Shown here: positions 41,179-50,214 of the stretch, piece by piece
Layout of the letters: each line of letters starts with the position of its first letter
Numbering within the stretch: position 1 is the first letter of the stretch
Origin: an uncultured Acidobacteriaceae bacterium
Lineage (GTDB): Bacteria > Acidobacteriota > Terriglobia > Terriglobales > Acidobacteriaceae
Length of the DNA stretch: 62,808 bases
Reading direction: 5' to 3'
Assembly: GCA_903904755.1 (NCBI GenBank)
Contig: CAIVDV010000032.1
Span: 1-62,808 of the forward strand
Made by a program: the position numbers and the translations under genes
Notes under the pieces: model-generated
What the model was told of the DNA's origin: nothing
Databases searched by the model: none
The model's input: the letters and a program-made list of their open reading frames with translations, nothing else

Positions 41179-42030
41179 CTAGTTTTTGTGGATGCTGTAC
41201 GACACCCCAAAGCTCACAATCGGGTACGTCTTCAGCGGATCCAGATCGTTCTGGTACTTCGCAATCTGCGCCGCCAGGTTCGACTGCACCGTCGGGTCCG
41301 TCGCCACATCCACGCAGTTCAGCCCCTGCTTGTTGCAAACCTGCCCCGTCAGCGTTATCCCCAGCGTCGGGGCCTTCGTCAGCGCAATCCCAACCTCAAA
41401 CGGGAAACTCCAGTGACCCTTCGTCTTGGCGATATTCCCCCAGCCCGTCGTAATCGTGAACGCCGGCGACCCATCGCCAAGCCCAACCTTGCCCGTGCCC
41501 TGCACCGCATTCGAGCCTGAGGCAGAGTAGTAGGTGAAGTTGTTCAGCGTAAAGCTCGTCCCCGGTGCCGCAACATACGTCGCATCCGCGTGGTTGTCGT
41601 TGTAGAACAGCATCCCTGGGCTGATCCGCCATCCCGCATGGAACGGATACAGATCCACCGAAGCTCCAACCGATGCCAGATTCAGCTTCGGCTTGATCGT
41701 GAATCCGTTCGAGGTGATGTCGCTAACCGTGTAATTGAAAAAACTTCCCTCAACCCGCACATTGATGTGGCTGTTGATGTTGGTCGCAAGCTGCCCGCCA
41801 ATTCCCAGCGGCGAAACATTCGCGGCAATACCTACCGCCGAAAACGCCTTCGCCGGAGGGTTGCTCAACGCTGCGGCAACCTTCCCGCCATCGCCTCCAG
41901 CCGGCAAAAAGCTCACCGCCCACGAGGCCGGCGCCGCCGCGTCACTCGAGCTCGAATACTGCGCCAATGCGGCAACCGGGGCCAATAACAATGCCAAAGC
42001 TGCGACGGATGCGATAGAGATGCGGTTCAC
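41179..42030 (-). CDS. Outer-membrane beta-barrel-like protein
   Basis: 283 residues from GTG 42030 with GGAGG upstream. Signal peptide (ISIASVAALALLLAPVAALAQ). Alternating beta pattern with Asn/Ser-rich turns, VRVEGSFFNYTVSDI, ASVGASVDLYPFHAGWRISPGMLFYN, and a terminal YPIVSFGVSYSIHKN strand ending near an aromatic region. About 8-10 strands likely. No specific porin family recognised. Confidence 0.75.
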   Translation of the reverse strand: MNRISIASVAALALLLAPVAALAQYSSSSDAAAPASWAVSFLPAGGDGGKVAAALSNPPAKAFSAVGIAANVSPLGIGGQLATNINSHINVRVEGSFFNYTVSDITSNGFTIKPKLNLASVGASVDLYPFHAGWRISPGMLFYNDNHADATYVAAPGTSFTLNNFTYYSASGSNAVQGTGKVGLGDGSPAFTITTGWGNIAKTKGHWSFPFEVGIALTKAPTLGITLTGQVCNKQGLNCVDVATDPTVQSNLAAQIAKYQNDLDPLKTYPIVSFGVSYSIHKN

Positions 42031-42287
42031 GGGGGGGCCTCCAATGGGGGTTGAAAGGTTCAGGGTCGCCTTCGGACCATTTGTTCATCGAGTCTCGGCC
42101 TGCACAAAATCAGCTCCCGACTCGCCTTCGACAGAAAAAAGGAGATTCTGCCGGTCAATATAGCACGAACACTGTTGCCGAAAATGTGATATCAGCCCTG
42201 CGACTGACTTCCATCACACCACGTGGGAAAGTGCTTCTCCCCCGCGTCCCGTTTCAAACAAACTCCCCACGCCAATACAATCTACCC

Positions 42288-43340
42288 ATGAGCCGCGCCT
42301 TCCCCTCCCCTTCCCACCTCCCACTCCTCCGTCAGGCGCTCCTCTCCTGGTTCCACCTCAACCGCCGCCCCCTACCCTGGCGCTCCACCCGCGACCCCTA
42401 CGCCATCTGGGTCTCGGAAATCATGCTCCAGCAAACCCGCGTCGCCGCCGTCCTCGACAAATACCGCGCCTTCCTCGCCGCTTTCCCCACCGTCCACTCC
42501 CTCGCCGCCGCGCCCCAGCCCGCCGTCCTCACCCTCTGGAGCGGCCTCGGCTACTACCGCCGCGCCCGAATGCTTCACGCCGCCGCCCAGCTCATCGTCC
42601 GCGACCACTCCGGCTCCCTCCCAACCACCGCCGCCCAGCTCCGCACCCTCCCCGGCATCGGCCTCTACACCTCCGCCGCCATCGCCTCCATCGCCCACAA
42701 CCAGCCCGTCCCCGTCGTCGACGGCAACGTCGAGCGCGTCATCCAGCGACTCGCCGGCCTCGGTTCCGCCGACCATGACCACCAATCCGCCCTCAACCGC
42801 CAAATCCACTCCATCGCCGCCACCCTCCTCCATCCCACCCTCCCCGGCGATTTCAACCAGGCCATGATGGAGCTAGGCGCAACCCTCTGCCTACCCCGCT
42901 CACCCCAGTGCCTCACCTGCCCCCTCCACCCCTTCTGCCGCACCCGCGGCGAACACCCCACCCCCAGGCGCGCCCCCATGCGCACCGAACCCGCCGCCTA
43001 CGCCCTCGCCCTCCACCCCGGCACCAACACGACTGAAATCCTCCTCGAACACCGCCCCGCCACCCTCACCGTCATGCCCGGCCTCTGGCAACTCCCCCAA
43101 CTCGCCTCCACCACCTTCCCCCCTTCCGAAGCCGTCCTCTCCGCCCGCCACGCCATCATGCAGGTCAACTACGCCGTCACCGTCCGCTCCCTCACCCCCG
43201 CCCAGCTCAACCAAGACCCCCAACTCACCCTCCCCACCGGCCCCCGCCAGTGGACCCCCCTCCCCCTCCTCCCCACCCTCCCTCTCACCGGCCTCACCCG
43301 CAAAATCCTCCTCCGCCTCCACCTCCTTCCCAAATCCTGA
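42288..43340 (+). CDS. mutY: A/G-specific adenine glycosylase
   Basis: 350 residues from ATG 42288. Removes adenine opposite 8-oxoguanine, complementing mutM in this window. HhH-GPD domain with catalytic Glu in SEIMLQQTRV, the hairpin LPGIGLYTSAAIAS and catalytic Asp in VPVVDGNVERV. Fe-S loop Cys-x6-Cys-x2-Cys-x5-Cys (CLPRSPQCLTCPLHPFC). C-terminal NUDIX-like 8-oxoG recognition domain (LLEHRPATLTVMPGLWQLPQL). Length normal. Confidence 0.95.
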   Translation: MSRAFPSPSHLPLLRQALLSWFHLNRRPLPWRSTRDPYAIWVSEIMLQQTRVAAVLDKYRAFLAAFPTVHSLAAAPQPAVLTLWSGLGYYRRARMLHAAAQLIVRDHSGSLPTTAAQLRTLPGIGLYTSAAIASIAHNQPVPVVDGNVERVIQRLAGLGSADHDHQSALNRQIHSIAATLLHPTLPGDFNQAMMELGATLCLPRSPQCLTCPLHPFCRTRGEHPTPRRAPMRTEPAAYALALHPGTNTTEILLEHRPATLTVMPGLWQLPQLASTTFPPSEAVLSARHAIMQVNYAVTVRSLTPAQLNQDPQLTLPTGPRQWTPLPLLPTLPLTGLTRKILLRLHLLPKS

Positions 43341-43416
43341 CAACCGCCCCAGTCCCTGCCCCCTGCCCCCTGACAACCCCTTGCCATCCCACCCCCTCCT
43401 CGTCCACTCTTTTCCT

Positions 43417-45084
43417 ATGAAGAAGTTCCTGATTTCCGCCCTCCTATTCCCCCTCGCAGCCTTCGCTCAGCCTGTCCCCCCCGCCGCCTCCGCCGTCGCA
43501 GACTCCATCTCCGCCGACAACATCCGCGCCCACGTCCGCTTCCTCTCCCTCGACCTCCTCGAAGGTCGCGGCCCCGGCACCCGTGGCGACCGCCTCGCCG
43601 CCGAGTACATCGCCACCCAGTTCGCCCTCTCCGGCCTCAAGCCCGCCGGCGACAACAACACCTTCTTCCAGCGCGTCCCCCTCTACGCCGTCCACACTGT
43701 CGAGGACAAAACCAGCTTCTCCCTCGTCCCCGCCACCGGCGCACCCATCCCCCTCGCCTACGGCTCTGAAATTGTCACCAAAGACCAGTCCGGGCAACCC
43801 GCCGCCGACCTCGACGCACCCATCGTCTTCGTCGGCTACGGCATCCACGCCCCCGAGTACAACTGGAACGACTACGCCGACGCCAACGGCCACGACATCG
43901 ACGTCCACGGCAAAATCGTCCTCCTCATCGTCAACGAACCCCCCTCCTCCGACGACCACTTCTTCAAAGGCCGCGCCCTCACCTACTACGGCCGCTGGAC
44001 CTACAAATACGAGGAGGCCGCCCGCCGCGGAGCACTCGGCGTCCTCATCATCCACCGCACCGACCTCGCCAGCTACGGCTGGGAAGTCGTCCGCAACTCC
44101 CAGGCCATCGAAAAAAGCTACCTCCAGGGCGACCCCCTCGCCAACCTCCGCGCCGCCTCCTGGATCCAGCACGGCGTAGCCCAGCACCTCCTCACCCTCT
44201 CCGGCCTCGGCGACCTCGACCAGGCCATCGACCAGGCTGGCAAACCCGGCGCATTCCACCCCATCCAGCTCTCCGTCCGCCTCAAGGGCCACGTCGAATC
44301 CGCCGTCCGCCGCTACGACTCCACCAACGTCGTCGCCCAGGTCAACGGCGCCGCCCCCGGCAACGCCATCCTCTTCTCAGCCCACTACGACCACCTCGGC
44401 ATCGACCATGCCGCCATCGCCGCCGGACACGACGGCATCTACAACGGCGCTGCCGACAACGGCACCGGCTGCGGCATCCTCCTCGAACTCGCCCGCGCCG
44501 TCGCCCAATCCTCCACGCCCCCGCCCCATCCCATGCTCTTCGCCGCCGTCACTGCCGAAGAACAGGGCCTCCTCGGCTCCCAATACCTCGGCATGCACCC
44601 CCCAATCCCCGCCTCCCAAATCGCCCTCGACCTCAACTACGACATGCTCCTTCCCATCGGCGTCCCCCTGTCCGCCAACCTCACCGGCGCCGAGCGCATC
44701 TCCCTCTGGCCCACCGTCCAGGCCGTCGCCAAGTCCTTCAACCTCCAGCTCCTCCCCGACCCCTCGCCCATGGCCGGACACTACTACCGCTCCGACCACT
44801 TCTCCCTCGCCCGCGTCGGCATCCCCGCCTTCTCCATCGACCCCGGCATCCTCTTTGAAGGGCACGACGAAGCCTGGGGACGCGCCCAGGCCGAGGACTA
44901 CGTCGCCCACCGCTACCACCAGCCCGCCGACGAGTTCGACCCCGCCTGGGACTTCCGCGGAAACGCCAAACTCGCCCGCTTCGGACTCATCCTCGGCTGG
45001 CTCGCCTCCTCCCAACCCACCCCCATCTCCTGGACACCCGGCGACGAATTCGAACCCGCCCGCAAAGCCTCCCTCACCCACTAA
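43417..45084 (+). CDS. Secreted M28 metallopeptidase with PA domain
   Basis: 555 residues from ATG 43417 (MKKFLISALLFPLAAFAQ signal peptide); a TTG 36 bases upstream is less likely. PA-like insert at about 130-260 (IVFVGYGIHAPEYNWNDY...ARRGALGVLIIHR). Zinc-site segments: FSAHYDHLG, GAADNGTGCGILLE, TAEEQGLLGS, LDLNYDM and RSDHFSLARVGIPAF. Aminopeptidase of the exported M28 group. A terminal HYYRSDH block is intact. Confidence 0.92.
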   Translation: MKKFLISALLFPLAAFAQPVPPAASAVADSISADNIRAHVRFLSLDLLEGRGPGTRGDRLAAEYIATQFALSGLKPAGDNNTFFQRVPLYAVHTVEDKTSFSLVPATGAPIPLAYGSEIVTKDQSGQPAADLDAPIVFVGYGIHAPEYNWNDYADANGHDIDVHGKIVLLIVNEPPSSDDHFFKGRALTYYGRWTYKYEEAARRGALGVLIIHRTDLASYGWEVVRNSQAIEKSYLQGDPLANLRAASWIQHGVAQHLLTLSGLGDLDQAIDQAGKPGAFHPIQLSVRLKGHVESAVRRYDSTNVVAQVNGAAPGNAILFSAHYDHLGIDHAAIAAGHDGIYNGAADNGTGCGILLELARAVAQSSTPPPHPMLFAAVTAEEQGLLGSQYLGMHPPIPASQIALDLNYDMLLPIGVPLSANLTGAERISLWPTVQAVAKSFNLQLLPDPSPMAGHYYRSDHFSLARVGIPAFSIDPGILFEGHDEAWGRAQAEDYVAHRYHQPADEFDPAWDFRGNAKLARFGLILGWLASSQPTPISWTPGDEFEPARKASLTH

Positions 45085-45103
45085 CCCCTGATCACTGAAC
45101 CCC

Positions 45104-45200
45104 GGGTGCCCCATCCATGTCGCCGCCTTCGCGACATGGGTGGGAGTAGCCAATCTCCCGTCCCAAACAGCCGCAGGGCCGCAATCGAGCGCAGCTCGAT
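45104..45200. repeat. Composite repeat, copy 4
   Basis: GGGTGCCCCATCC-ATGTCGC hairpin (45104-45145, inner stem ATGTCGC/GCGACAT, CGCCTTC loop) and ATCGAGC-GCA-GCTCGAT (45184-45200), right after the M28 gene on the plus strand. Confidence 0.85.
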
Positions 45201-45212
45201 CCCCCTGACCCC

Positions 45213-45404
45213 TCAGTAATAATCCGCACAACTCAGGTAATATCCGCACCGCGTACAAACCAGCTTGCAGCTGTGCCCCGTCAGCCGCTCTCCGCAATTC
45301 GGGCATATCTGTTGGTGGTGCGTCACCGCCTCCGGCGCAGCATCCTTCTCCGCCCTCTCGGGCACAAACTCCTCACCATACGCTTCCGGTCGTCCTGGCA
45401 ACAT
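45213..45404 (-). CDS. Small zinc-ribbon protein
   Basis: 63 residues from ATG 45404. Four paired Cys: CPNCG...[10 protein letters not shown] form a ribbon fold ([24 protein letters not shown]). Probably a DNA- or protein-interaction zinc domain; no partner gene close. The start could lie further upstream, but this ATG gives the compact domain. Confidence 0.65.
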   Translation of the reverse strand: MLPGRPEAYGEEFVPERAEKDAAPEAVTHHQQICPNCGERLTGHSCKLVCTRCGYYLSCADYY

Positions 45405-45688
45405 GCCCCACAGCCTAGCGCATTTTTCGAATCCCCGCACCCCCCTCCCGCGTCCCATATCTGGTGCCTTTCCGCTCCGTCCCGCCACGCGGGAAACCCG
45501 GCAGGCCAACACCCGCTCCGGCAGCCGATTTGCCGTAGCATAAACAAAGGGCTTCCACGCTCCCACACCGGAGCGTCACCGAAGGCCCGGACGAACCCAG
45601 CGCATTTCCCCGCGCCACCCTCGTCCAACTTCCCCGAACTTCACTGACTTTCACCCGGCCGCACATCGCGGCCAAGGAGACAAAAGAA

Positions 45689-46120
45689 ATGGCAAGCAAA
45701 GCAAGCGCAGTCTGGACCGGCTCCCTCAAGGAAGGCAAAGGCACCATCAGCACCGCAACCGGCGTCCTTTCCAACGCAAACTACTCCTTTCAGACCCGTT
45801 TCGAGGGCGCTGACTCCGGCACCACCCCCGAAGAACTGATCGCCGCCGCCCACGCCTCCTGCTTCTCCATGGCCCTCGGTGCGCAGCTCGGCGCATCCGG
45901 CCTCACCCCCAACAGCATCTCCACCACCGCTGCCGTCTCGCTCGGCAAGGTCGAGGGCGGCTTCGCCATCACCCGCATCGCGCTCACCACCGTCGCCGAT
46001 GTCCCCGGCGCAACCCAGGAAGTCTTCGACGCCGCTGCCCAGGGCGCAAAGGGCGGCTGCCCCATCTCCAAGCTCTTCGCCAACAACACCGAAATCACCC
46101 TCGACGCCAAGCTCGTCTAA
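45689..46120 (+). CDS. OsmC family peroxiredoxin
   Basis: 143 residues; AAGGAG 9 bases before the ATG. Reduces organic hydroperoxides. Catalytic Cys in AAHASCFSMAL (near residue 59) and resolving Cys in GGCPISKLF (near 125). N-terminal ASAVWTGSLKEGKGTIS and FQTRFEGADSGTTPEELIAAA are typical of OsmC rather than Ohr. Confidence 0.95.
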   Translation: MASKASAVWTGSLKEGKGTISTATGVLSNANYSFQTRFEGADSGTTPEELIAAAHASCFSMALGAQLGASGLTPNSISTTAAVSLGKVEGGFAITRIALTTVADVPGATQEVFDAAAQGAKGGCPISKLFANNTEITLDAKLV

Positions 46121-46153
46121 CTCCCGCTTCGGCGCACAACCACAAGGGAAACC

Positions 46154-46242
46154 GGGTGCCCCATATCTGACCGCGCCCTTTGCGGTCAGATGTGGGAGTA
46201 ACAAATCCCCCGCCCTCACATCACCATCGAGCGAAGCTCGAT
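46154..46242. repeat. Composite repeat, copy 5
   Basis: GGGTGCCCCAT hairpin with a 10-bp inner stem ATCTGACCGC/GCGGTCAGAT (46154-46198), followed by ATCGAGC-GAA-GCTCGAT (46226-46242), after the OsmC gene. Confidence 0.85.
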
Positions 46243-46294
46243 TCCCCTGTCCCCTACCCCATCAGCCTCCCCCTGTATCAAGCGGGAGTCAACC

Positions 46295-46323
46295 TTGACA
46301 CCAGCCGCCCCATCTGAGACACT
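46295..46323 (+). promoter_or_regulatory. Possible tRNA-Leu promoter
   Basis: TTGACA (46295-46300), 17-base spacer, weak -10 GACACT (46318-46323), about 44 bases before the tRNA. Confidence 0.45.
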
Positions 46324-46366
46324 GAATCTCGCTGCCAGTCTGGTTTTTCTCACCAGATCAGCACGT

Positions 46367-46453
46367 GCCGAAGTGGCGGAATTGGCAGACGCGCATGGTT
46401 CAGGTCCATGTACTCGCAAGGGTGTGGAGGTTCAAGTCCTCTCTTCGGCACCA
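46367..46453 (+). tRNA. tRNA-Leu (anticodon CAG)
   Basis: GCCGAAG/CTTCGGC acceptor stem, anticodon stem CATGG/CCATG around loop TTCAGGT (anticodon CAG, reads CUG), long variable arm typical of class II tRNA-Leu, T arm GGTTCAAGTCC, discriminator A and encoded CCA. Confidence 0.95.
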
Positions 46454-46523
46454 TAGATTCAAGCTGCAAGCGCCCCGGCCTTCCGGGGCTTTGTTGCGTC
46501 TGGGCCTTCTCAAGCCCCCCCCC

Positions 46524-47573
46524 TCACTCCACCTCAATATACGCATCCACCCGCAGCCCCACCTGCAGCTTCACCCCAGGGTCCAGTTGCACCAGCGTCT
46601 CCAATATCTTCGTGTCCACCTTCTCCTTCGGCTCATCCGTCAGCACATTCTTGTGCCCCAGTTGCCCCGCCACCCGAATCACATGCCCCCAGAACTTCTG
46701 CTCCCCATACGCCTTCGCCGTGCAGTACACCCGCTGCCCGTCCGCCACACGCGAAACATCGCTCTCATCCACATCCACCCGCACCCGCAGCCCGCTCAGG
46801 TCCCCCATCGTAAACACCGGGTCCGGCGTCACGCTGCTGTTCGTAATGCTCTCCCCGGTCCGGTGGTGCTTCCGCAAAATCGTCCCGTCAAACGGCGCAT
46901 GAACAAACGTCTTGGCATACTCGGCCTCCGCCTCCGCCAGTTGCGCCCGCGCACCCTCCACCGCAGCCTTGGCCGCGTCAATGTCCTCTGTCCTCTGCCG
47001 GTCATCTACCAGGTGAAAGTGCTGCTTCGCCCCCTCAAACTGCTCCTCCGCCACCCGGAAATCCCGCTCATACCGCTCCAGCTCATCTTTCGAAATCACC
47101 CCGGCATCAAACAGCTTCTGACGCCGGTCCCACTCATTCCGCGCCGTCGCCTCCGTCGCCTCCGCCTGCCGCATCGCAGCCTGGCTCTCCCCCCGCTCCT
47201 GCGGCCGCGACCCGTTCAGAACCTTCTCATACGCCGCCTCAGCTTCATGCAGCTTCGCCCGCTGCTGCTCAACCTGCGCCCGGTAGTCGTCGTTCACCAG
47301 CTCCGCCAGCACCTGGCCCTTCTTCACCCGGTCGCCCTCTTCCACCAGTACGGCCTTCAGCTTCCCGCTCAGCTCAGACCCCACCTTCACGTCTTCTGAA
47401 TCCGGCTCCACCATCCCCGGCCCGGCCACCACGCCCTTCGCAATCCGCTGGCTGTCCGGCGCCGCCACCACCACAGCCTTCGCCTGCTTCCCCCGCGTCA
47501 ACGCAATCCCCACCCCGGCCACCACCACCACCGCAGCCACTGCCACCACACTCTTCTTCCAGTTCAGTTCCAT
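46524..47573 (-). CDS. HlyD-type membrane fusion subunit of ABC exporter
   Basis: 349 residues from ATG 47573, with GAGAGG upstream. One N-terminal anchor helix (VVAVAAVVVVAGVGIAL), a lipoyl/barrel-sandwich half (VGSELSGKLKAVLVEEGDRVKKGQVLAEL), a long helical hairpin of about 120 residues, and the second half (APFDGTILRKHHRTGESI). It links the inner-membrane exporter to an outer-membrane channel, DevB-like. Last gene of the TetR-headed minus-strand operon. Confidence 0.9.
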   Translation of the reverse strand: MELNWKKSVVAVAAVVVVAGVGIALTRGKQAKAVVVAAPDSQRIAKGVVAGPGMVEPDSEDVKVGSELSGKLKAVLVEEGDRVKKGQVLAELVNDDYRAQVEQQRAKLHEAEAAYEKVLNGSRPQERGESQAAMRQAEATEATARNEWDRRQKLFDAGVISKDELERYERDFRVAEEQFEGAKQHFHLVDDRQRTEDIDAAKAAVEGARAQLAEAEAEYAKTFVHAPFDGTILRKHHRTGESITNSSVTPDPVFTMGDLSGLRVRVDVDESDVSRVADGQRVYCTAKAYGEQKFWGHVIRVAGQLGHKNVLTDEPKEKVDTKILETLVQLDPGVKLQVGLRVDAYIEVE

Positions 47574-47622
47574 ACCAGCCTCTCGCTCTCTTCCGTTCTC
47601 AGCCAAAATCTTTCAGCAGCCG

Positions 47623-48312
47623 CTACTCGGCCACCATCAGCCCGTCTTCAATCCGCACCACCCGGTCCGCGTACTCCACCAGCCGGCTGTCGTGCGTCAC
47701 AATCACCACCGCCCGTCCATCCCGGTGCGCCAGCCCCACCATCATCTCCACCACCGCCTTGCCCGTATGCGAGTCCAGCGCCGCCGTCGGCTCATCCGCC
47801 AATATCGCCCCAGGCGACCCCGCCACCGCCCTGGCAATCGCCACCCGCTGCTTCTGCCCGCCGCTGATGTCCGATGGAAACGCCCCATACTTCTGCGTCA
47901 AGCCCACCAAATCCAGCAGCCGGTGCGCCTCTTCCTTCGCCGCACGGCCCGGAATCCCCTTCAACCCCAAACTCAGCTCCACATTCTCCCCCACCGTCAG
48001 CGTCGGAAACAGGTTGAATCCCTGAAACACAAACCCGATGTTCTTCAGCCGCATCGCCGGCAGCTCGTTCTCCTTCATCTGCGTCACATCCACCCCGCCC
48101 AGCAGCACCCGCCCGCTCGTCGGCCGCAGCAGGCACCCCATAATCGAAAGAAGCGTCGTCTTCCCGCTTCCTGAGGGGCCCATCAGCAGCATCACCTCGC
48201 CCTTGCGCGCAACCAGGTCTACCCCGGCCAGCGCCGGCGTGCCACCGTCGGCCTCCTCATACACCTTCGTCACTCCCCTGACTTCAATTGCTGCCTCAAT
48301 CGACGCTTCCAT
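47623..48312 (-). CDS. ABC exporter ATPase (DevA/MacB-like)
   Basis: 229 residues from ATG 48312 (MEASIEAAIEVRGVTKVY) with GGGAGAGG upstream. Walker A GPSGSGKTT, Q-loop FVFQGFN, signature SGGQKQR, Walker B ILADEPTAALD, His loop VTHDSR. Drives the FtsX-fold permease coded just upstream; the product exported is unknown (lipid or small molecule in DevBCA relatives). Confidence 0.92.
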   Translation of the reverse strand: MEASIEAAIEVRGVTKVYEEADGGTPALAGVDLVARKGEVMLLMGPSGSGKTTLLSIMGCLLRPTSGRVLLGGVDVTQMKENELPAMRLKNIGFVFQGFNLFPTLTVGENVELSLGLKGIPGRAAKEEAHRLLDLVGLTQKYGAFPSDISGGQKQRVAIARAVAGSPGAILADEPTAALDSHTGKAVVEMMVGLAHRDGRAVVIVTHDSRLVEYADRVVRIEDGLMVAE

Positions 48313-48337
48313 CCCTCTCCCTCGTCTCAACCAATCG

Positions 48338-49465
48338 CTACCCGCGGAACACCATCGCCGGGTCCAGCCCAAGAATCTTCTTCACAGAAACCACTGCCGC
48401 CAGCCCGCACATTACATTCGTCAGGAAAAACATCCCCACCGCCGTCTGCCAGTCCAGCAAAATATTCGCCCCGCCCTTCGCACTCGAGTGCACCACCACC
48501 ACCGCAATCCCCATCCCAATCGCATACCCCATCACCGCCGCTATCGCCGCCTGCTGCAATATCACCCCCAGCACATAGCTGTTCGGTGCTCCCATCGCCT
48601 TCAGCGTTCCGTACTCCCGGATGTGGTCCATCGTCGTCGCATAAATCGTCTGCGCCACAATCGCCACGCCCACCACCAGCCCCAGCATCGCCGCCATCAG
48701 CACCGCAATCCCCGCCCCCGTCGTAAACATCCAGTAGTGCTGCGTGCTCTTGCTGAACTCCTCCGTCAAAAACACATCGTTATCCGGCAGCCGCGCCTTC
48801 AACTCCGCCTTCAACTGCTTCACATCCACCCCGGCCGCCGCCTTCACCAGCACAAAGTTCGTCTGCTCCACCGGAATCACCGTAAAATCCTGCGCCCGCT
48901 TGAACCGCGCATACACATACGGCGACGTCGTAAACGCCCGTATCCCCTCCGTAAACCCAACCACCTTCGCCTTGTTTCCGTTGATCTCCACCTCGTCGCC
49001 AATCTTCTCCACGCCCAGCTTGCCCATGTATATCCGGTCCACAATCACCGCATTCGGCTGCTTCAGTTGCTGCGCATCCCCTTCCACCACGTGGAACGGC
49101 AACCCCATCCCACTGTCCGGGTCGCAACCCACCACCGCCACGCTCTCCGCCCGCCCGCTCGCCATCTTCCAGATGGAAAACCGCACGATGTACTTCTCCG
49201 CCGTCGCCACCCCAGGCGTCGCCAGCACCTGGTAGTACTTCCGCTCGTTGAACGGTATCGCCTGCTCCAGGTACGCCGTGTTCTTTGCCGTCACCCACAA
49301 ATCCGCGCCAGAGTGGTCAATAATCTCGCTCGTGCTCGTCGAAAACCCCTTGAACAGCCCCCACTGCACCACCATCAGCACCACGCTGAAGGCAATGCCC
49401 GTCAACGTTGCCGCCAGCCGTATCTGGTCGTGGAACAAATTGCGTCTTGCCAAAGGAGGAGCCAT
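48338..49465 (-). CDS. ABC exporter permease (DevC-like, FtsX fold)
   Basis: 375 residues. RRNLFHDQIRLAATLTGIAFSVVLMVVQWGLFKGF is the DevC-type first helix. A large periplasmic domain (about 45-245) precedes three more helices (GIAVLMAAMLGLVVGVAIVAQ, YVLGVILQQAAIAAVMGYAIGM, FLTNVMCGLAAVVSV). Works with the ATPase and HlyD genes. The frame begins 1 base after the TetR gene ends. Confidence 0.92.
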   Translation of the reverse strand: MAPPLARRNLFHDQIRLAATLTGIAFSVVLMVVQWGLFKGFSTSTSEIIDHSGADLWVTAKNTAYLEQAIPFNERKYYQVLATPGVATAEKYIVRFSIWKMASGRAESVAVVGCDPDSGMGLPFHVVEGDAQQLKQPNAVIVDRIYMGKLGVEKIGDEVEINGNKAKVVGFTEGIRAFTTSPYVYARFKRAQDFTVIPVEQTNFVLVKAAAGVDVKQLKAELKARLPDNDVFLTEEFSKSTQHYWMFTTGAGIAVLMAAMLGLVVGVAIVAQTIYATTMDHIREYGTLKAMGAPNSYVLGVILQQAAIAAVMGYAIGMGIAVVVVHSSAKGGANILLDWQTAVGMFFLTNVMCGLAAVVSVKKILGLDPAMVFRG

Positions 49466-49466
49466 C

Positions 49467-50102
49467 TCACCGCACCTCCCGGAACAGCCCTGCCGCCATC
49501 GCTCCCAGCATCGTCCGCACCCGCTCTTCCAGCGGATGCCAGTCCACCCACCCCTGCAGGCATTGAGTCACTTCCAGGCTCACCACCCCGTGTACCCCGG
49601 CCCACAGCGTCTGCGCCACCAGATCCGGATCCATCCCCGGGTACCGGAACGCTTCCGGCGCCAGCGCCCCCACCTGCTGCCTCAGCAGCGCATACCCATC
49701 CATCTCCGGCTCCCCTTTGCCAAACTCCGCCACATCCCCCTCATACGCCGCCGCCGGCAACTGGCTCAGAAACAGCATCTTGTAGTGATTCGGATTCTCC
49801 ACCGCAAACCGCGCATACGCCATCCCGCAGGCCATCAGCCGCTCCATCGGGTCTTCCACCGCCCCGCTGCTCTTTAGCTCCTCGGTCAACTTCTGCGAGT
49901 CCTCCCGGCATATCTCCCGAACCAGCGCGTCCTTGTCCTTGAAATGCTGATAGATCGCCGTCGGCGAGTACTCAATCTTCTCCGCAATCTTCCGCATGGA
50001 CACCCCTTCATATCCGCGCTCCACAAACATCTCCCGCGCCGCATCCAAGATCAGCGCCCGCAGCTTTTCCCGCTCCCGCTCCCGTCGCTCTTTCGTCCCC
50101 AT
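49467..50102 (-). CDS. TetR-family regulator of the exporter operon
   Basis: 211 residues from ATG 50102 with TAGGAG before it. N-terminal HTH: LRALILDAAREMFVERGYEGVSMRKIAEKIEYSPTAIYQHFKDKDALV. C-terminal TetR_C-type ligand domain (WAGVHGVVSLEVTQCLQGW). First gene of the operon, so autoregulation through the palindrome at 50125-50145 is likely. Confidence 0.93.
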   Translation of the reverse strand: MGTKERREREREKLRALILDAAREMFVERGYEGVSMRKIAEKIEYSPTAIYQHFKDKDALVREICREDSQKLTEELKSSGAVEDPMERLMACGMAYARFAVENPNHYKMLFLSQLPAAAYEGDVAEFGKGEPEMDGYALLRQQVGALAPEAFRYPGMDPDLVAQTLWAGVHGVVSLEVTQCLQGWVDWHPLEERVRTMLGAMAAGLFREVR

Positions 50103-50124
50103 GGAAACTCCTAACATCTACGAC

Positions 50125-50145
50125 AAATATAACACCGTTATATTT
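50125..50145. promoter_or_regulatory. TetR operator candidate
   Basis: Perfect 9-bp inverted repeat AAATATAAC-ACC-GTTATATTT, 23 bases upstream of the TetR start and 70 bases before the divergent YkgJ gene. AT-rich against a GC-rich background; it may regulate both directions. Confidence 0.75.
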
Positions 50146-50214
50146 TACAACGATGAAATCCCTGCAAAAATTCCCGCCCCCGCTCTCCCCTCCCTCCGCT
50201 ATACTTGCCCCACT

